Shown piece by piece: positions 1 to 6,768 of a stretch of DNA of 12,815 bases. Positions within the stretch are counted from its first letter, which is position 1. Each line of letters starts with the position of its first letter. Made by a program: the position numbers and the translations under genes. The notes below the pieces were generated by a model. It ran no database searches and was not told where the DNA came from. It was given only the letters and a program-made list of their open reading frames with translations. The stretch comes from Vulcanisaeta distributa. Its GTDB lineage: Archaea > Thermoproteota > Thermoprotei > Thermoproteales > Thermocladiaceae. The stretch covers positions 1-12,815 of the forward strand of contig DAXY01000015.1 in NCBI GenBank assembly GCA_002506645.1. Reading direction: 5' to 3'.

Positions 1-553
1 AGGCCCTCCACCACTCAAAGGCTACGTAGTGCATCTTACCATCAACCTCACTCTGCGTAGCCAGGACGAACCTCTTATTAACACTGTGACTAAGCCTTGC
101 GGCCCTCGTTACGTCCAGGGCGCTCACAGCCCTCCTAGGCTCAATGAAGTGAAGTAGGACTGGTGCATGGTCAATGCCCGGTCCCCGCTCGTAAACTGCG
201 AATAACGAACCGAACTTAAGCCCACTCTTGACCACGAAGCCCCCCTCCCTAAGCTCCCTGTAAATGGCGTAGACTTGGTCGAAGTTCGTAACTGTATTGC
301 GGCCAGCCTTAAGCAGTTCATCCCTATTGAGTTTATTTCCATTGGGGTCGAGGGCCTCAAGAAGCCCCTTATCCACTAGGTATAGGGCCTCGACAATTGA
401 TAACTGTAGTGGTGAGGTAACGCCCTCAACCTCATTAAGCTTCACCTTATCCTCATTAACGAACTTACCGTAAAACCCCATTGAGTACAGTTTCCTGGCC
501 TCATTAATGTCCGTAACCACCACAGCACTACCTATTAGGTAACCCCTAAACAC
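1..553 (-). CDS. endA: tRNA-splicing endonuclease (EndA), 3' end cut by the window edge
   Basis: This enzyme cuts introns out of precursor tRNAs (and pre-rRNA) at bulge-helix-bulge structures. My own translation gives 184 residues with the reading frame still open at base 1. The C-terminal catalytic domain is clear: a VVKSGLKFGSLFAVY stretch (residues 107-121) with the probable catalytic Tyr121, His129 in the DHAPVLLHF segment, and Lys160 in SVNKRFVLA, matching the Tyr-His-Lys triad of the family. The last visible residues, VAFEWWRA, resemble the family's C-terminus, so only a few codons should be missing. I chose the GTG at 553 because a TATA-like box lies about 25 bases upstream and an in-frame TAG lies just beyond; an upstream TTG is possible. 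Crenarchaeal enzymes are usually a catalytic subunit paired with a structural one. The intact triad marks this as the catalytic subunit; the partner is not seen here. Confidence 0.93.
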   Translation of the reverse strand, partial: MFRGYLIGSAVVVTDINEARKLYSMGFYGKFVNEDKVKLNEVEGVTSPLQLSIVEALYLVDKGLLEALDPNGNKLNRDELLKAGRNTVTNFDQVYAIYRELREGGFVVKSGLKFGSLFAVYERGPGIDHAPVLLHFIEPRRAVSALDVTRAARLSHSVNKRFVLATQSEVDGKMHYVAFEWWRA

Positions 554-574
554 GGTATTTGGGGCATTATAGTT

Positions 575-584
575 GTTAAAAACC
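575..584 (-). promoter_or_regulatory. TATA-like box of endA
   Basis: On the minus strand the sequence reads GGTTTTTAAC. Its centre lies about 25 bases before the GTG at 553, the spacing expected for a leaderless archaeal transcript. The same T-run follows the stop of the gene at 635-1003 on the same strand by about 55 bases, so it could also help end that transcript. This is inferred from position and composition only. Confidence 0.45.
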
Positions 585-634
585 AAACCCCACTAGCCTA
601 TGAGTAGTCTCATCTATGTTTCATGGATAATTAC

Positions 635-1003
635 TCATTCCCTTGAGGCCCTAACCGTACCTATACTCATGTCAGCCACGCCTAACCTCCTCATCTCCTC
701 CTCATTGCACCAAACCTCATTCCTCGGCACGTCCTCGCTGGGTATTACCATGAATACGTACTTCCTCTCCCTAGAACCACCACCAACAAGCACCACCTCC
801 ACCTTATCCGTTATCTCAAGCTCCTTCATAACGTCAGGGTTCATCTTGGCCTTACCCTCATCAACATCACCCCTACGCCTAATCCTCAACCTCCTCTCAC
901 GCCTTTCCCTCCTCTCCTCAGGCTTAATACCGCTTGGTGTTAGGAAACCCGGTATTAACAGTCTCCTCGCCGGCTTACTCTCACTTGGCTTACTCTCGCT
1001 CAT
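635..1003 (-). CDS. Small basic protein with a Cdc48-N/double-psi-barrel-like signature, function unknown
   Basis: I do not recognise a named function. From the ATG at 1003 it is 122 residues. The first 28 are polar and likely disordered, and residues 29-44 are an Arg/Glu-rich basic stretch with about ten arginines. The rest (about 45-120) has the cadence GDVDEGKAKMNP...LEITDKVEVVLVGG, recalling the N-terminal double-psi beta-barrel of Cdc48/VAT AAA ATPases, but no ATPase domain follows. A single Cys99 is present. ATG 1003 is preferred over an in-frame GTG at 1024 because a TATA-like box sits 27 bases upstream of it. The gene lies between a zinc-finger gene (23 bases upstream) and endA (81 bases downstream), suggesting an RNA or nucleic-acid role, but that is inference. 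The fold call is moderate and the function call is absent. Confidence 0.8.
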   Translation of the reverse strand: MSESKPSESKPARRLLIPGFLTPSGIKPEERRERRERRLRIRRRGDVDEGKAKMNPDVMKELEITDKVEVVLVGGGSRERKYVFMVIPSEDVPRNEVWCNEEEMRRLGVADMSIGTVRASRE

Positions 1004-1026
1004 CAAATAACCATGACTGGACACCT

Positions 1027-1034
1027 TTATTTAT
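1027..1034 (-). promoter_or_regulatory. TATA-like box of the gene at 1003-635
   Basis: The minus strand reads ATAAATAA, centred about 27 bases before the ATG at 1003. The box overlaps the TAA stop codon (1029-1027) of the upstream zinc-finger gene, so the promoter is built into that gene's 3' end. The spacing decides the start codon of the downstream gene and implies a leaderless mRNA. Evidence is sequence and spacing only. Confidence 0.5.
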
Positions 1035-1326
1035 GTTTAACTTCATTGATTAAGCCCAACTCCCTGGCGCAATCAATACAATACCTACTAAGGCCAACCC
1101 TAACACTATCCCTCCTACAAACCAACCTACCACACCTCGCGCAGTGTCCCACGGCAAGCCTCTCACGGCAGACCTGGCACAGGGTAGCCGCGCAGGCCCT
1201 GCAAACATTCATTGAGTAGTCAAAGTCATCACTACACACGTACCTACCGCAAATACGGCACCTAATCACCGCCGGCTTCTCCTCACAAATTTCGCAGAGG
1301 TGGACTGACCTAATACCTGGCAACAC
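1027..1326 (-). CDS. Small cysteine-rich protein with two tandem B-box-like zinc modules
   Basis: This 99-residue protein has 14 cysteines in two copies of one pattern. Copy one has Cys11/14, Cys23/26, Cys31 and Cys42/45; copy two has Cys50/53, Cys62/65, Cys70 and Cys83/86. In both, CxxC is followed after eight residues by CxxC, then four residues later by a Cys with an acidic residue close behind, then a closing CxxC. The copies also share residues between the cysteines (AV before the second pair, CGR after it, then VC), so this looks like an internal duplication. The layout resembles B-box or treble-clef fingers, and each module probably binds two zinc ions. Such modules usually mediate protein or nucleic-acid contacts; no catalytic motif is seen. 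The start is GTG 1326, with TTG 1323 as alternative. It follows the regulator gene by 18 bases and may be cotranscribed with it. The specific function is unknown. Confidence 0.82.
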   Translation of the reverse strand: MLPGIRSVHLCEICEEKPAVIRCRICGRYVCSDDFDYSMNVCRACAATLCQVCRERLAVGHCARCGRLVCRRDSVRVGLSRYCIDCARELGLINEVKHK

Positions 1327-1344
1327 CTATTATATTTTAAATAC

Positions 1345-2238
1345 CTAATCAAGCGATGCCAGGTACTGAAGTATGTCAGTCCTGGTTATTATGCCCACGG
1401 GCTTACCGCCACTAACCACTATTAACCTGCCAATCTTGTTGACGGTCATGTGCTTCATGGCATCATACAGGTCAGCCTCCTTATCGATAGTAGGCACATC
1501 CCTCCTCATGTAATCCTCAACCCTGGCGTTTAGGTCACCCCCATGATAAGCCTTCGCTATTTCACTCGTGGTTATTAAACCGGCTATCCTATCCTCATCA
1601 TCGACCACGGGTAATGCCCTAATCTTCTTCTCGGCAAAAACCTTGGCTGCGTCCCTTAATGGCGAGTTGTGCCCTATGGTTATCACGTTCTTACTCATCA
1701 ACGTCTCAACCTTAACCTTTGGTATTGCTATCAGCTTATTAATGGCGACAACGAGTTCCCTCAACCCCTCATTCTTCTCCGTAATCACTCCCTCAATGAT
1801 CACCCTACTATTCGCCGTGGGCCCAATCCTAACGTTATCACCAATCCTAATATTCTTCATGTCCCCAATAACCCTAACAAGGGCCCTATTACTGAATGGA
1901 TTGATCACGTCGAGTAGTTCAATGCCAGTCACGTAGAGGTTTGTGGGTAATTTATTAATTGTTATTGGTGCTATGTCCAGGGCGAAGACCGCATTCGCGG
2001 GCATCTTAATGTACTCAAGGGCCTTCTGGGTGGGCACGTAACCGCCGTAGGGCCCCGTCTTGGACTCTATGTATCCCATGGCCCTCAGGGCAACCATCGA
2101 ATTCCTAACAGTACCCTCATTAATATTAAGCTTCTCGGCAATGTCCCTCGACTTAATGGGTCTCTTGGTCATCATGTAGAGCTCAACGAGTGCGTTAAGT
2201 ATTGATACGTATGTGGATGGTAATTTCTCAACCATCAT
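1345..2238 (-). CDS. Predicted transcriptional regulator: N-terminal helix-turn-helix and C-terminal CBS pair
   Basis: The 297-residue protein has a winged helix-turn-helix at about residues 8-78 (IKSRDIAEKLNINEGTVRNS is the recognition region), a middle beta-rich domain at about 85-172, and two CBS domains at about 176-232 and 240-295. The CBS signatures are clear: VKVETLMSKNVITI, ALPVVDDEDRIAGLITTSEI, VEDYMRRDVPTID and GIITRTDIL. This order matches the archaeal family of HTH-plus-CBS regulators typified by MJ1232. CBS pairs usually bind adenosyl ligands such as AMP, ATP or S-adenosylmethionine, so it likely links transcription to nucleotide or energy state; target and ligand cannot be read from the sequence. 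Two ATGs at 2238 and 2235 open the frame, preceded by a strong A/T-rich box at 2271-2280. It lies about 97 bases downstream of another probable regulator and directly upstream of the zinc-module gene. Confidence 0.92.
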   Translation of the reverse strand: MMVEKLPSTYVSILNALVELYMMTKRPIKSRDIAEKLNINEGTVRNSMVALRAMGYIESKTGPYGGYVPTQKALEYIKMPANAVFALDIAPITINKLPTNLYVTGIELLDVINPFSNRALVRVIGDMKNIRIGDNVRIGPTANSRVIIEGVITEKNEGLRELVVAINKLIAIPKVKVETLMSKNVITIGHNSPLRDAAKVFAEKKIRALPVVDDEDRIAGLITTSEIAKAYHGGDLNARVEDYMRRDVPTIDKEADLYDAMKHMTVNKIGRLIVVSGGKPVGIITRTDILQYLASLD

Positions 2239-2270
2239 AGTTATTACTTAAACTACTACTAGTATTTAGT

Positions 2271-2280
2271 AATTTATAAT
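2271..2280 (-). promoter_or_regulatory. TATA-like box of the HTH-CBS regulator gene
   Basis: The minus strand reads ATTATAAATT within a longer A/T-rich run (2246-2290). Its centre is about 37 bases before the ATG at 2238, which would give a leader of roughly ten bases. A weaker match, CTAAATAC, is centred about 27 bases before the ATG and would give a leaderless transcript, so the exact box is uncertain. Confidence 0.4.
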
Positions 2281-2290
2281 TTTTATCACA

Positions 2291-2316
2291 CCGTGAATAC
2301 ACGTATGCCTACACGG
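2291..2316. repeat. Short imperfect inverted repeat in the gap between two regulator genes
   Basis: The arms CCGTG (2291-2295) and CACGG (2312-2316) are inverted and separated by 16 bases. The spacer also holds TACACG, which recurs as a direct copy overlapping the right arm. It lies downstream of the threonine-synthase-like gene and just upstream of the TATA-like box of the HTH-CBS gene. It could be an operator or part of an RNA hairpin, but five-base arms occur easily by chance. Confidence 0.25.
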
Positions 2317-2338
2317 GATGTTTCCTAATTATTCTTAA

Positions 2339-3481
2339 TTATTTATAATTTTGTGACGCGCGGAAAAACCTAACCTTTTTACTACCGTAAACCTCATAAT
2401 TAAAGGTCACCAAGCCACGCCTAGCAAGCGAGTTTAACGCCTTATAAACACCCTGGATAGTCGCAATACCGCCAAGCCTCTCCCACACTTGGTAGGCGGT
2501 TAATGAACCCGAGCCCTCTAAAACCCTTAGTATTGCCTCCTGCAGCCTCGTTAAACCGCCAAGCCTCCTAACAACTCTATACTCCTTAAGTCCCGTACCC
2601 GTTATGACAACCACGTAATCCCTGCCCAGGGAAACCGCGGCCGCATAAGCCATGGCAGACACGGGCTTAACGTAAAGGCCATTCCTGGCTAATTCAATCA
2701 TTGACTTAACTGTTTCCCTATCCTCAACATTAACAACCTCAGCTCTAGCTTCTTCAATCAACCAATTAGCCACATCACTGAGGAGGCCATTCCTGTGCTT
2801 AACGAGGATCAACCTCGGTAGATCACCAATGAATCCCCAATCACGTAACTCCCTAAATCCCTCATAAATAGCCAGGGCAAGGTAACCCCTCTCCATGGGA
2901 AGCACAACACCCTCTACTTCCCCGACTTGTTCATACAACTCATATGCAATAGACTTGAGTCCGTCCAAAAACAAGGGTTCTCCATAGCGGGTATTCAGGT
3001 CTCCCTCCCTAAACTCAATGGTTACGTTCTTCATTATTGATAACCTGAGTAACTCAGGATAGTCACCCACCATGTCTGGGTTTACGTAAACCCTAACCCT
3101 GACATCAGCGGCGCTTGCGTATGTGGCAAGTGATAGTGCGAAGTCTCCCTCGAAGGAGATCCTGATCTCGTTATTAGTTACGTTACTGATGAGTACGGAT
3201 GAGCCCCTGTCCATGAAGGAGCCTGTGGGGTTCCTGGATTCATCCTTAATTAACACGCCGCTGATCCTCCTGATCCTCGTGAACCCCTCGCCGAGGGTTA
3301 TGGCCCTATTGCCATAGTTCAACGCCGAAGCATACCTTAGTATGCTTGGTTTCTCCCTGTTGATCTTGAGGGTGTTCCTTGGCTCGGTAATTAATGGAAA
3401 ACCACACCTGGGGCAGGATAGGTAATACCCAGTGCCCGTGTATCCACACCTTAGGCACCTCAACCTCGTGTTTATAAGCAC
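2339..3481 (-). CDS. Threonine-synthase-like protein lacking the PLP lysine, fused to a C-terminal winged helix
   Basis: The 380-residue protein begins with a zinc ribbon (Cys9/12, Cys23/26), as archaeal threonine synthases do. A fold-type-II PLP enzyme domain follows: LGEGFTRIRR (63-72) and IKDESRNPTGSFMDRG (78-93). Family members have SFKDRG, with the lysine forming the PLP Schiff base; here residue 90 is Met (ATG at 3214-3212). The usual S-x-G-N loop reads SFEGDFALSLATYA (109-122), with Asp113 for Asn, and the PLP-phosphate loop near 194-200 reads LPMERGY, not glycine-rich. The C-terminal TGTGLKE (294-300) is kept. Residues 311-380 form a winged helix (SLTAYQVWERL, VYKALNSLARRGLV). It is therefore unlikely to catalyse PLP chemistry and may be a ligand-sensing DNA-binding regulator. 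GTG 3481 is chosen because a TATA-like box lies 27 bases upstream and translation must precede Cys9. It is divergent from herA. Confidence 0.88.
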   Translation of the reverse strand: MLINTRLRCLRCGYTGTGYYLSCPRCGFPLITEPRNTLKINREKPSILRYASALNYGNRAITLGEGFTRIRRISGVLIKDESRNPTGSFMDRGSSVLISNVTNNEIRISFEGDFALSLATYASAADVRVRVYVNPDMVGDYPELLRLSIMKNVTIEFREGDLNTRYGEPLFLDGLKSIAYELYEQVGEVEGVVLPMERGYLALAIYEGFRELRDWGFIGDLPRLILVKHRNGLLSDVANWLIEEARAEVVNVEDRETVKSMIELARNGLYVKPVSAMAYAAAVSLGRDYVVVITGTGLKEYRVVRRLGGLTRLQEAILRVLEGSGSLTAYQVWERLGGIATIQGVYKALNSLARRGLVTFNYEVYGSKKVRFFRASQNYK

Positions 3482-3502
3482 TGTTTAATTATCCACTTCA
3501 CT

Positions 3503-3514
3503 GTGTTTTAAATG
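3503..3514 (-). promoter_or_regulatory. TATA-like box of the threonine-synthase-like gene, in the divergent gap with herA
   Basis: The minus strand reads CATTTAAAACAC, centred about 27 bases before the GTG at 3481, consistent with a leaderless transcript. The core TTTTAAAT is almost symmetrical, so it could also serve the plus strand, giving herA a leader of some 35 bases. No Shine-Dalgarno sequence precedes the first herA ATG at 3573. Confidence 0.5.
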
Positions 3515-3572
3515 ATTATTGCGCGGCTGAATCAAAAGTTTCACCTCAGCCTACTTCAACCCAGTCACCATC

Positions 3573-5531
3573 ATGTTAAATACCCACCAGATCGAGAGGT
3601 TTAATGCTATCATGACTAATGAGGTTGGCTTCATAGTCAATGTGGAGAACCCACTGATCTACATAGTCTCCATAAAGAGAAATAGCGGCGTTAATAGGTA
3701 TGACTACGTCTACATGCCCATGAGGGACTACGTCGGTGATAAGGAGATTAACGTAAATGTACTCGGTCAGGTACTATGGGTTAGGCGGGAGCCCTATAGG
3801 ATTGGCGTCGATGGTTATGTGGCTGACGTACTTGAGGACATGCCCAGGGACAGCATTGTGGAGGTGGTGCAGGCCAGGGTCATGGTACTCGGCTACAGGT
3901 ACGGCGATAAGATATACATGCCGAGGACAACGCCGGCTGTGGGCACCCCGGTCTACCTAGCCGATGCAAGCATGGTCGGTGAATTCGTGAATGTGGAACC
4001 AGAGAGAGCCCTGTGTATTGGTAGGTTGTCCCTCAGGTCCACCGTGCCCTACTGCATAGACATGAATGGACTCAGGAGACACTTGGCCATAATAGCATCC
4101 ACGGGTTCAGGAAAGACATGGTCCTCAATAATACTCATTGAGGAACTACTAAGGAAGGGCGCAACCGTACTCGTCATTGATCCACATGGCGAGTATACGC
4201 ACATAAAGAATAGCGTCTCTAGGCTCGGTCCACAGTTCATTGATAGGGTAACCATAATCAACGCATCGGAGAGTGCCTCAGGCGACCTTAAGTACAGGAT
4301 AAACCTCCTTAGGGTACAACCTGAGGTGTTGGCTGACGTGGCTGGCGTACCGAGGGGTGCCTCAAAGATTAGATACACAACATACCTACTTCACTCCCTG
4401 GCTAGGGCAATGGTTAAGTACAGCGGCGCTAGGCAATTGGGCACGCTGGACATAATGATTAGGGTGATTAATGAACTCCTTGAGCATAACGGTAACATTA
4501 ACATAGAACGACTAATCAAGCAGCACAATGCATCCCTCAGTGATGAGGGTAGGAGGAGGATCGATAAAATACTCAATGAGCTCAAGGAATTGACGGACAA
4601 CAAGCCCAATAGGGCGCTGCTGGTTAACACAAGGGTTTACCTGAGAAGACTTAGGAGACTTGGCCTCTACACGTATTGGTCATTACCACTGAGCGACGTC
4701 TTAAGACCAGGCACCGTAACAATAATTAATCTTGCCGGGTTAAACGACGAGGTTCAGGATCACGTGGTATACCACGTACTAAGCAGGGTTTTTAGGGCCA
4801 GGGTGAACCACGTGAGGAACCTGCCGGGCCCCAAGTACCCATTCCCCGTGGTGGTTATTCTCGAGGAGGCCCATAGGTTCGCCCAACCCAGAGCCGTTAA
4901 GTCAACACTTAGTTTAGGCATTATCTCCAGGATCGCTGGTGAGGGTCGTAAGTTCGGCGTCTACCTAGTCGTCATAACCCAGAGACCGTCAAAGGTCGAC
5001 CCAGACGTACTTAGCCAATGCAATAGCCAGTTAATACTTAGGCTTGTTAATCAGAGGGATATAATGGCCGTGCTCAGCGCCAGTGAGGTGCTTAATGAGG
5101 AGCTTGGGCGTTTAATACCAATGCTTGACGTTGGTGAGGGCATCGTTGTCGGCCCAGTAACGCCACTACCACTCGTGATTAGGCTCAGGGATAGGGTACT
5201 CGATTACGGCGGCTCAGACATAGACCTAAGCAAGGCCTGGGGTATTGGCGGTGTTGATGTTGATGGTATGAGGAGGAAGGTCGAGAAGGCACTGGGTACC
5301 AGTATTGGCATTAACGGCATCCTTGAGGCGCTGCCATTAATTAATGAGGTCAGTGATATAGGCATGGAGATGGGGATCATCAGGGGCAGGGTTGGGGACT
5401 CCTACGTGGAGGTAAGGATTAATGATAATTCCTGGAGTTGTGAAGCATGTGGCTCTGCGTATGAGCCCTGTCCCCACATCATAGCATTAACTGTAAAAGC
5501 AATTAAGGATGGCTTGCTAAGGGTTGATTAG
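3573..5531 (+). CDS. herA: HerA DNA translocase/helicase with a C-terminal SWIM-like zinc finger
   Basis: HerA is a hexameric FtsK/VirB4-type ATPase that pumps DNA and, with the nuclease NurA, resects double-strand breaks after Mre11-Rad50. The 652-residue protein has an N-terminal beta-barrel (HAS) region at about 15-150. Next come Walker A ASTGSGKTW (175-183), IDPHGEYTH (202-210), Walker B VVVILEEAHR (426-435, with Glu431/432) and a sensor region VVITQRPS (466-473). After the ATPase core there is an extra tail of about 100 residues, ending in a zinc-binding pattern Cys623-x2-Cys626-x6-Cys633-Pro-His635 that resembles a SWIM finger. This makes the protein longer than the roughly 500 residues usual for HerA. 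The ATG at 3573 opens the frame, but the ATG at 3612 (residue 14) is a real alternative: MTNEVGFI starts like other HerA proteins, GAGAGG lies a short way upstream, and GTTAAATACC could be its TATA box. It is first in the operon with mre11 and rad50. Confidence 0.95.
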   Translation: MLNTHQIERFNAIMTNEVGFIVNVENPLIYIVSIKRNSGVNRYDYVYMPMRDYVGDKEINVNVLGQVLWVRREPYRIGVDGYVADVLEDMPRDSIVEVVQARVMVLGYRYGDKIYMPRTTPAVGTPVYLADASMVGEFVNVEPERALCIGRLSLRSTVPYCIDMNGLRRHLAIIASTGSGKTWSSIILIEELLRKGATVLVIDPHGEYTHIKNSVSRLGPQFIDRVTIINASESASGDLKYRINLLRVQPEVLADVAGVPRGASKIRYTTYLLHSLARAMVKYSGARQLGTLDIMIRVINELLEHNGNINIERLIKQHNASLSDEGRRRIDKILNELKELTDNKPNRALLVNTRVYLRRLRRLGLYTYWSLPLSDVLRPGTVTIINLAGLNDEVQDHVVYHVLSRVFRARVNHVRNLPGPKYPFPVVVILEEAHRFAQPRAVKSTLSLGIISRIAGEGRKFGVYLVVITQRPSKVDPDVLSQCNSQLILRLVNQRDIMAVLSASEVLNEELGRLIPMLDVGEGIVVGPVTPLPLVIRLRDRVLDYGGSDIDLSKAWGIGGVDVDGMRRKVEKALGTSIGINGILEALPLINEVSDIGMEMGIIRGRVGDSYVEVRINDNSWSCEACGSAYEPCPHIIALTVKAIKDGLLRVD

Positions 5532-5532
5532 T

Positions 5533-6768
5533 ATGCTGATTGCGCAATTAGCCGATATACACCTTGGGCATAGGCAGTACGGACTTGATGAGAGACTTGA
5601 GGATTATAATAGGGCATTCCTAAACGCCGTTAACGAAGTACTTAGGCTTAGGGAGGAGGGTGGATTAGACACTGTGATAATTAGTGGGGACTTCTTCGAT
5701 ACGCAGAGACCACCACCGAGCATTTATGTGACGGCAATAAGGGGTCTAACGAGACTTAGGGAGGCTGGTGTGAGGGTCATTGCAACCAGGGGTAACCATG
5801 ATGCATCCGTCATAAACCCAACGGAGAACCCATTAACCGTGCTCCATCAAATGGGCCTTATTGATTACCTTGATGGTAATTGCATTGACCTGGGTGGCGT
5901 TAGGGTTATTGGTGTTGGTACTGTTTATACCGATACGCAGAGTAGGTTCATTAATGAATTAAGTAGGTTGAAGGGTAATGGAGTGAATATTGCCGTGATT
6001 CACCAATACATTGAGGGAGCTCCATACATATACCCAATGCCGAATGTGGATGTTTTCATGGTTAATGAGAAGCCCCTGGCTCAACTTGGCCTTGATTACA
6101 TCGCCGTGGGCCACATTCATGAGCACGGGCTTAGGCACCCAAGGATAAATGCGGTTTACCCCGGCTCCCTGGAGATTTGGGATTCCAGGGAATTCGAGAT
6201 ATACGAATATGCCGGTGACAGGTTGAGAAAGGTTAAGGATGTTGATCCCAAGGGTTTTTTACTCCTCGACATTGGCAATAATGGTGTTAGGGTAAGCGGC
6301 GTCAAGCTGAGTCCATCCAGGAGGTTGGTCAGGGTTAGGATTAAGTATGATGATGCCAAGCCAAGCATTGTTAAAAGGGATGTTTCCTACATAGCCAGTA
6401 ATATGGATCAGAGGGACTCATTGGTGATACTTGAGATTGAGGGTAGGGTGGCCGGTGGCTACTCAACGAGGGACTTCAACGCCACCGAACTAAGGAGACT
6501 TTTCAGCAAGGCATGGGTTGACATGAGGCTCAGCCTGGAGAGACAGAGTACCGAGAGGAGCCTTAGGGTGTTTGGGGGAATTAGTGAGATAATTAGGCAG
6601 GCGCTCAGGTCGAGATTGAGTGATGAGGAGGTGGGTGTTGTAATGGATGTGATAGAGAGGGTTAAGGTTGATGATGAGGATGGCGCCCTTAAAACCCTGG
6701 AGAGGTTCATCGGTGTGTCACTGGGTGGTGGTAAGTCGATAAAGGATTGGTTAGGTGTATCAGAATGA
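5533..6768 (+). CDS. mre11: DNA double-strand break repair nuclease Mre11
   Basis: Mre11 is the manganese-dependent nuclease of the Mre11-Rad50 complex. It has endonuclease and 3'-5' exonuclease activity and opens and trims DNA ends before resection. All phosphoesterase motifs are visible in the 411-residue protein: ADIHLGH (Asp8, His10), SGDFFD (Asp53), RGNHD (Asn88, His89), IHQY (His157) and GHIHEHG (His194, His196). The region after about residue 260 would form the capping domain, and the C-terminal helices after about 345 should dock on Rad50. I chose the ATG at 5533, one base after the herA stop; an in-frame TTG at 5524 would overlap herA and adds only three residues. The stop overlaps the rad50 start as ATGA, suggesting translational coupling and balanced production of the two subunits. 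Length and motif order are typical of archaeal Mre11. Confidence 0.96.
   Translation: MLIAQLADIHLGHRQYGLDERLEDYNRAFLNAVNEVLRLREEGGLDTVIISGDFFDTQRPPPSIYVTAIRGLTRLREAGVRVIATRGNHDASVINPTENPLTVLHQMGLIDYLDGNCIDLGGVRVIGVGTVYTDTQSRFINELSRLKGNGVNIAVIHQYIEGAPYIYPMPNVDVFMVNEKPLAQLGLDYIAVGHIHEHGLRHPRINAVYPGSLEIWDSREFEIYEYAGDRLRKVKDVDPKGFLLLDIGNNGVRVSGVKLSPSRRLVRVRIKYDDAKPSIVKRDVSYIASNMDQRDSLVILEIEGRVAGGYSTRDFNATELRRLFSKAWVDMRLSLERQSTERSLRVFGGISEIIRQALRSRLSDEEVGVVMDVIERVKVDDEDGALKTLERFIGVSLGGGKSIKDWLGVSE

Noticed and set aside
124..360. Minus-strand open frame of 78 codons
   Set aside because: It is in the wrong frame; the neighbouring minus-strand frame encodes tRNA-splicing endonuclease with its catalytic triad.
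600..1010. Plus-strand open frame of 136 codons
   Set aside because: It is Leu/Ser-rich and antisense to the barrel-protein gene, which has the better protein signature and a promoter-like box.
1331..1345. TATTTAAAATATA as a promoter for the zinc-module gene
   Set aside because: It is only about 12 bases from the GTG at 1326, and no start codon lies about 27 bases downstream in frame before the first zinc cysteine, so the spacing does not fit.
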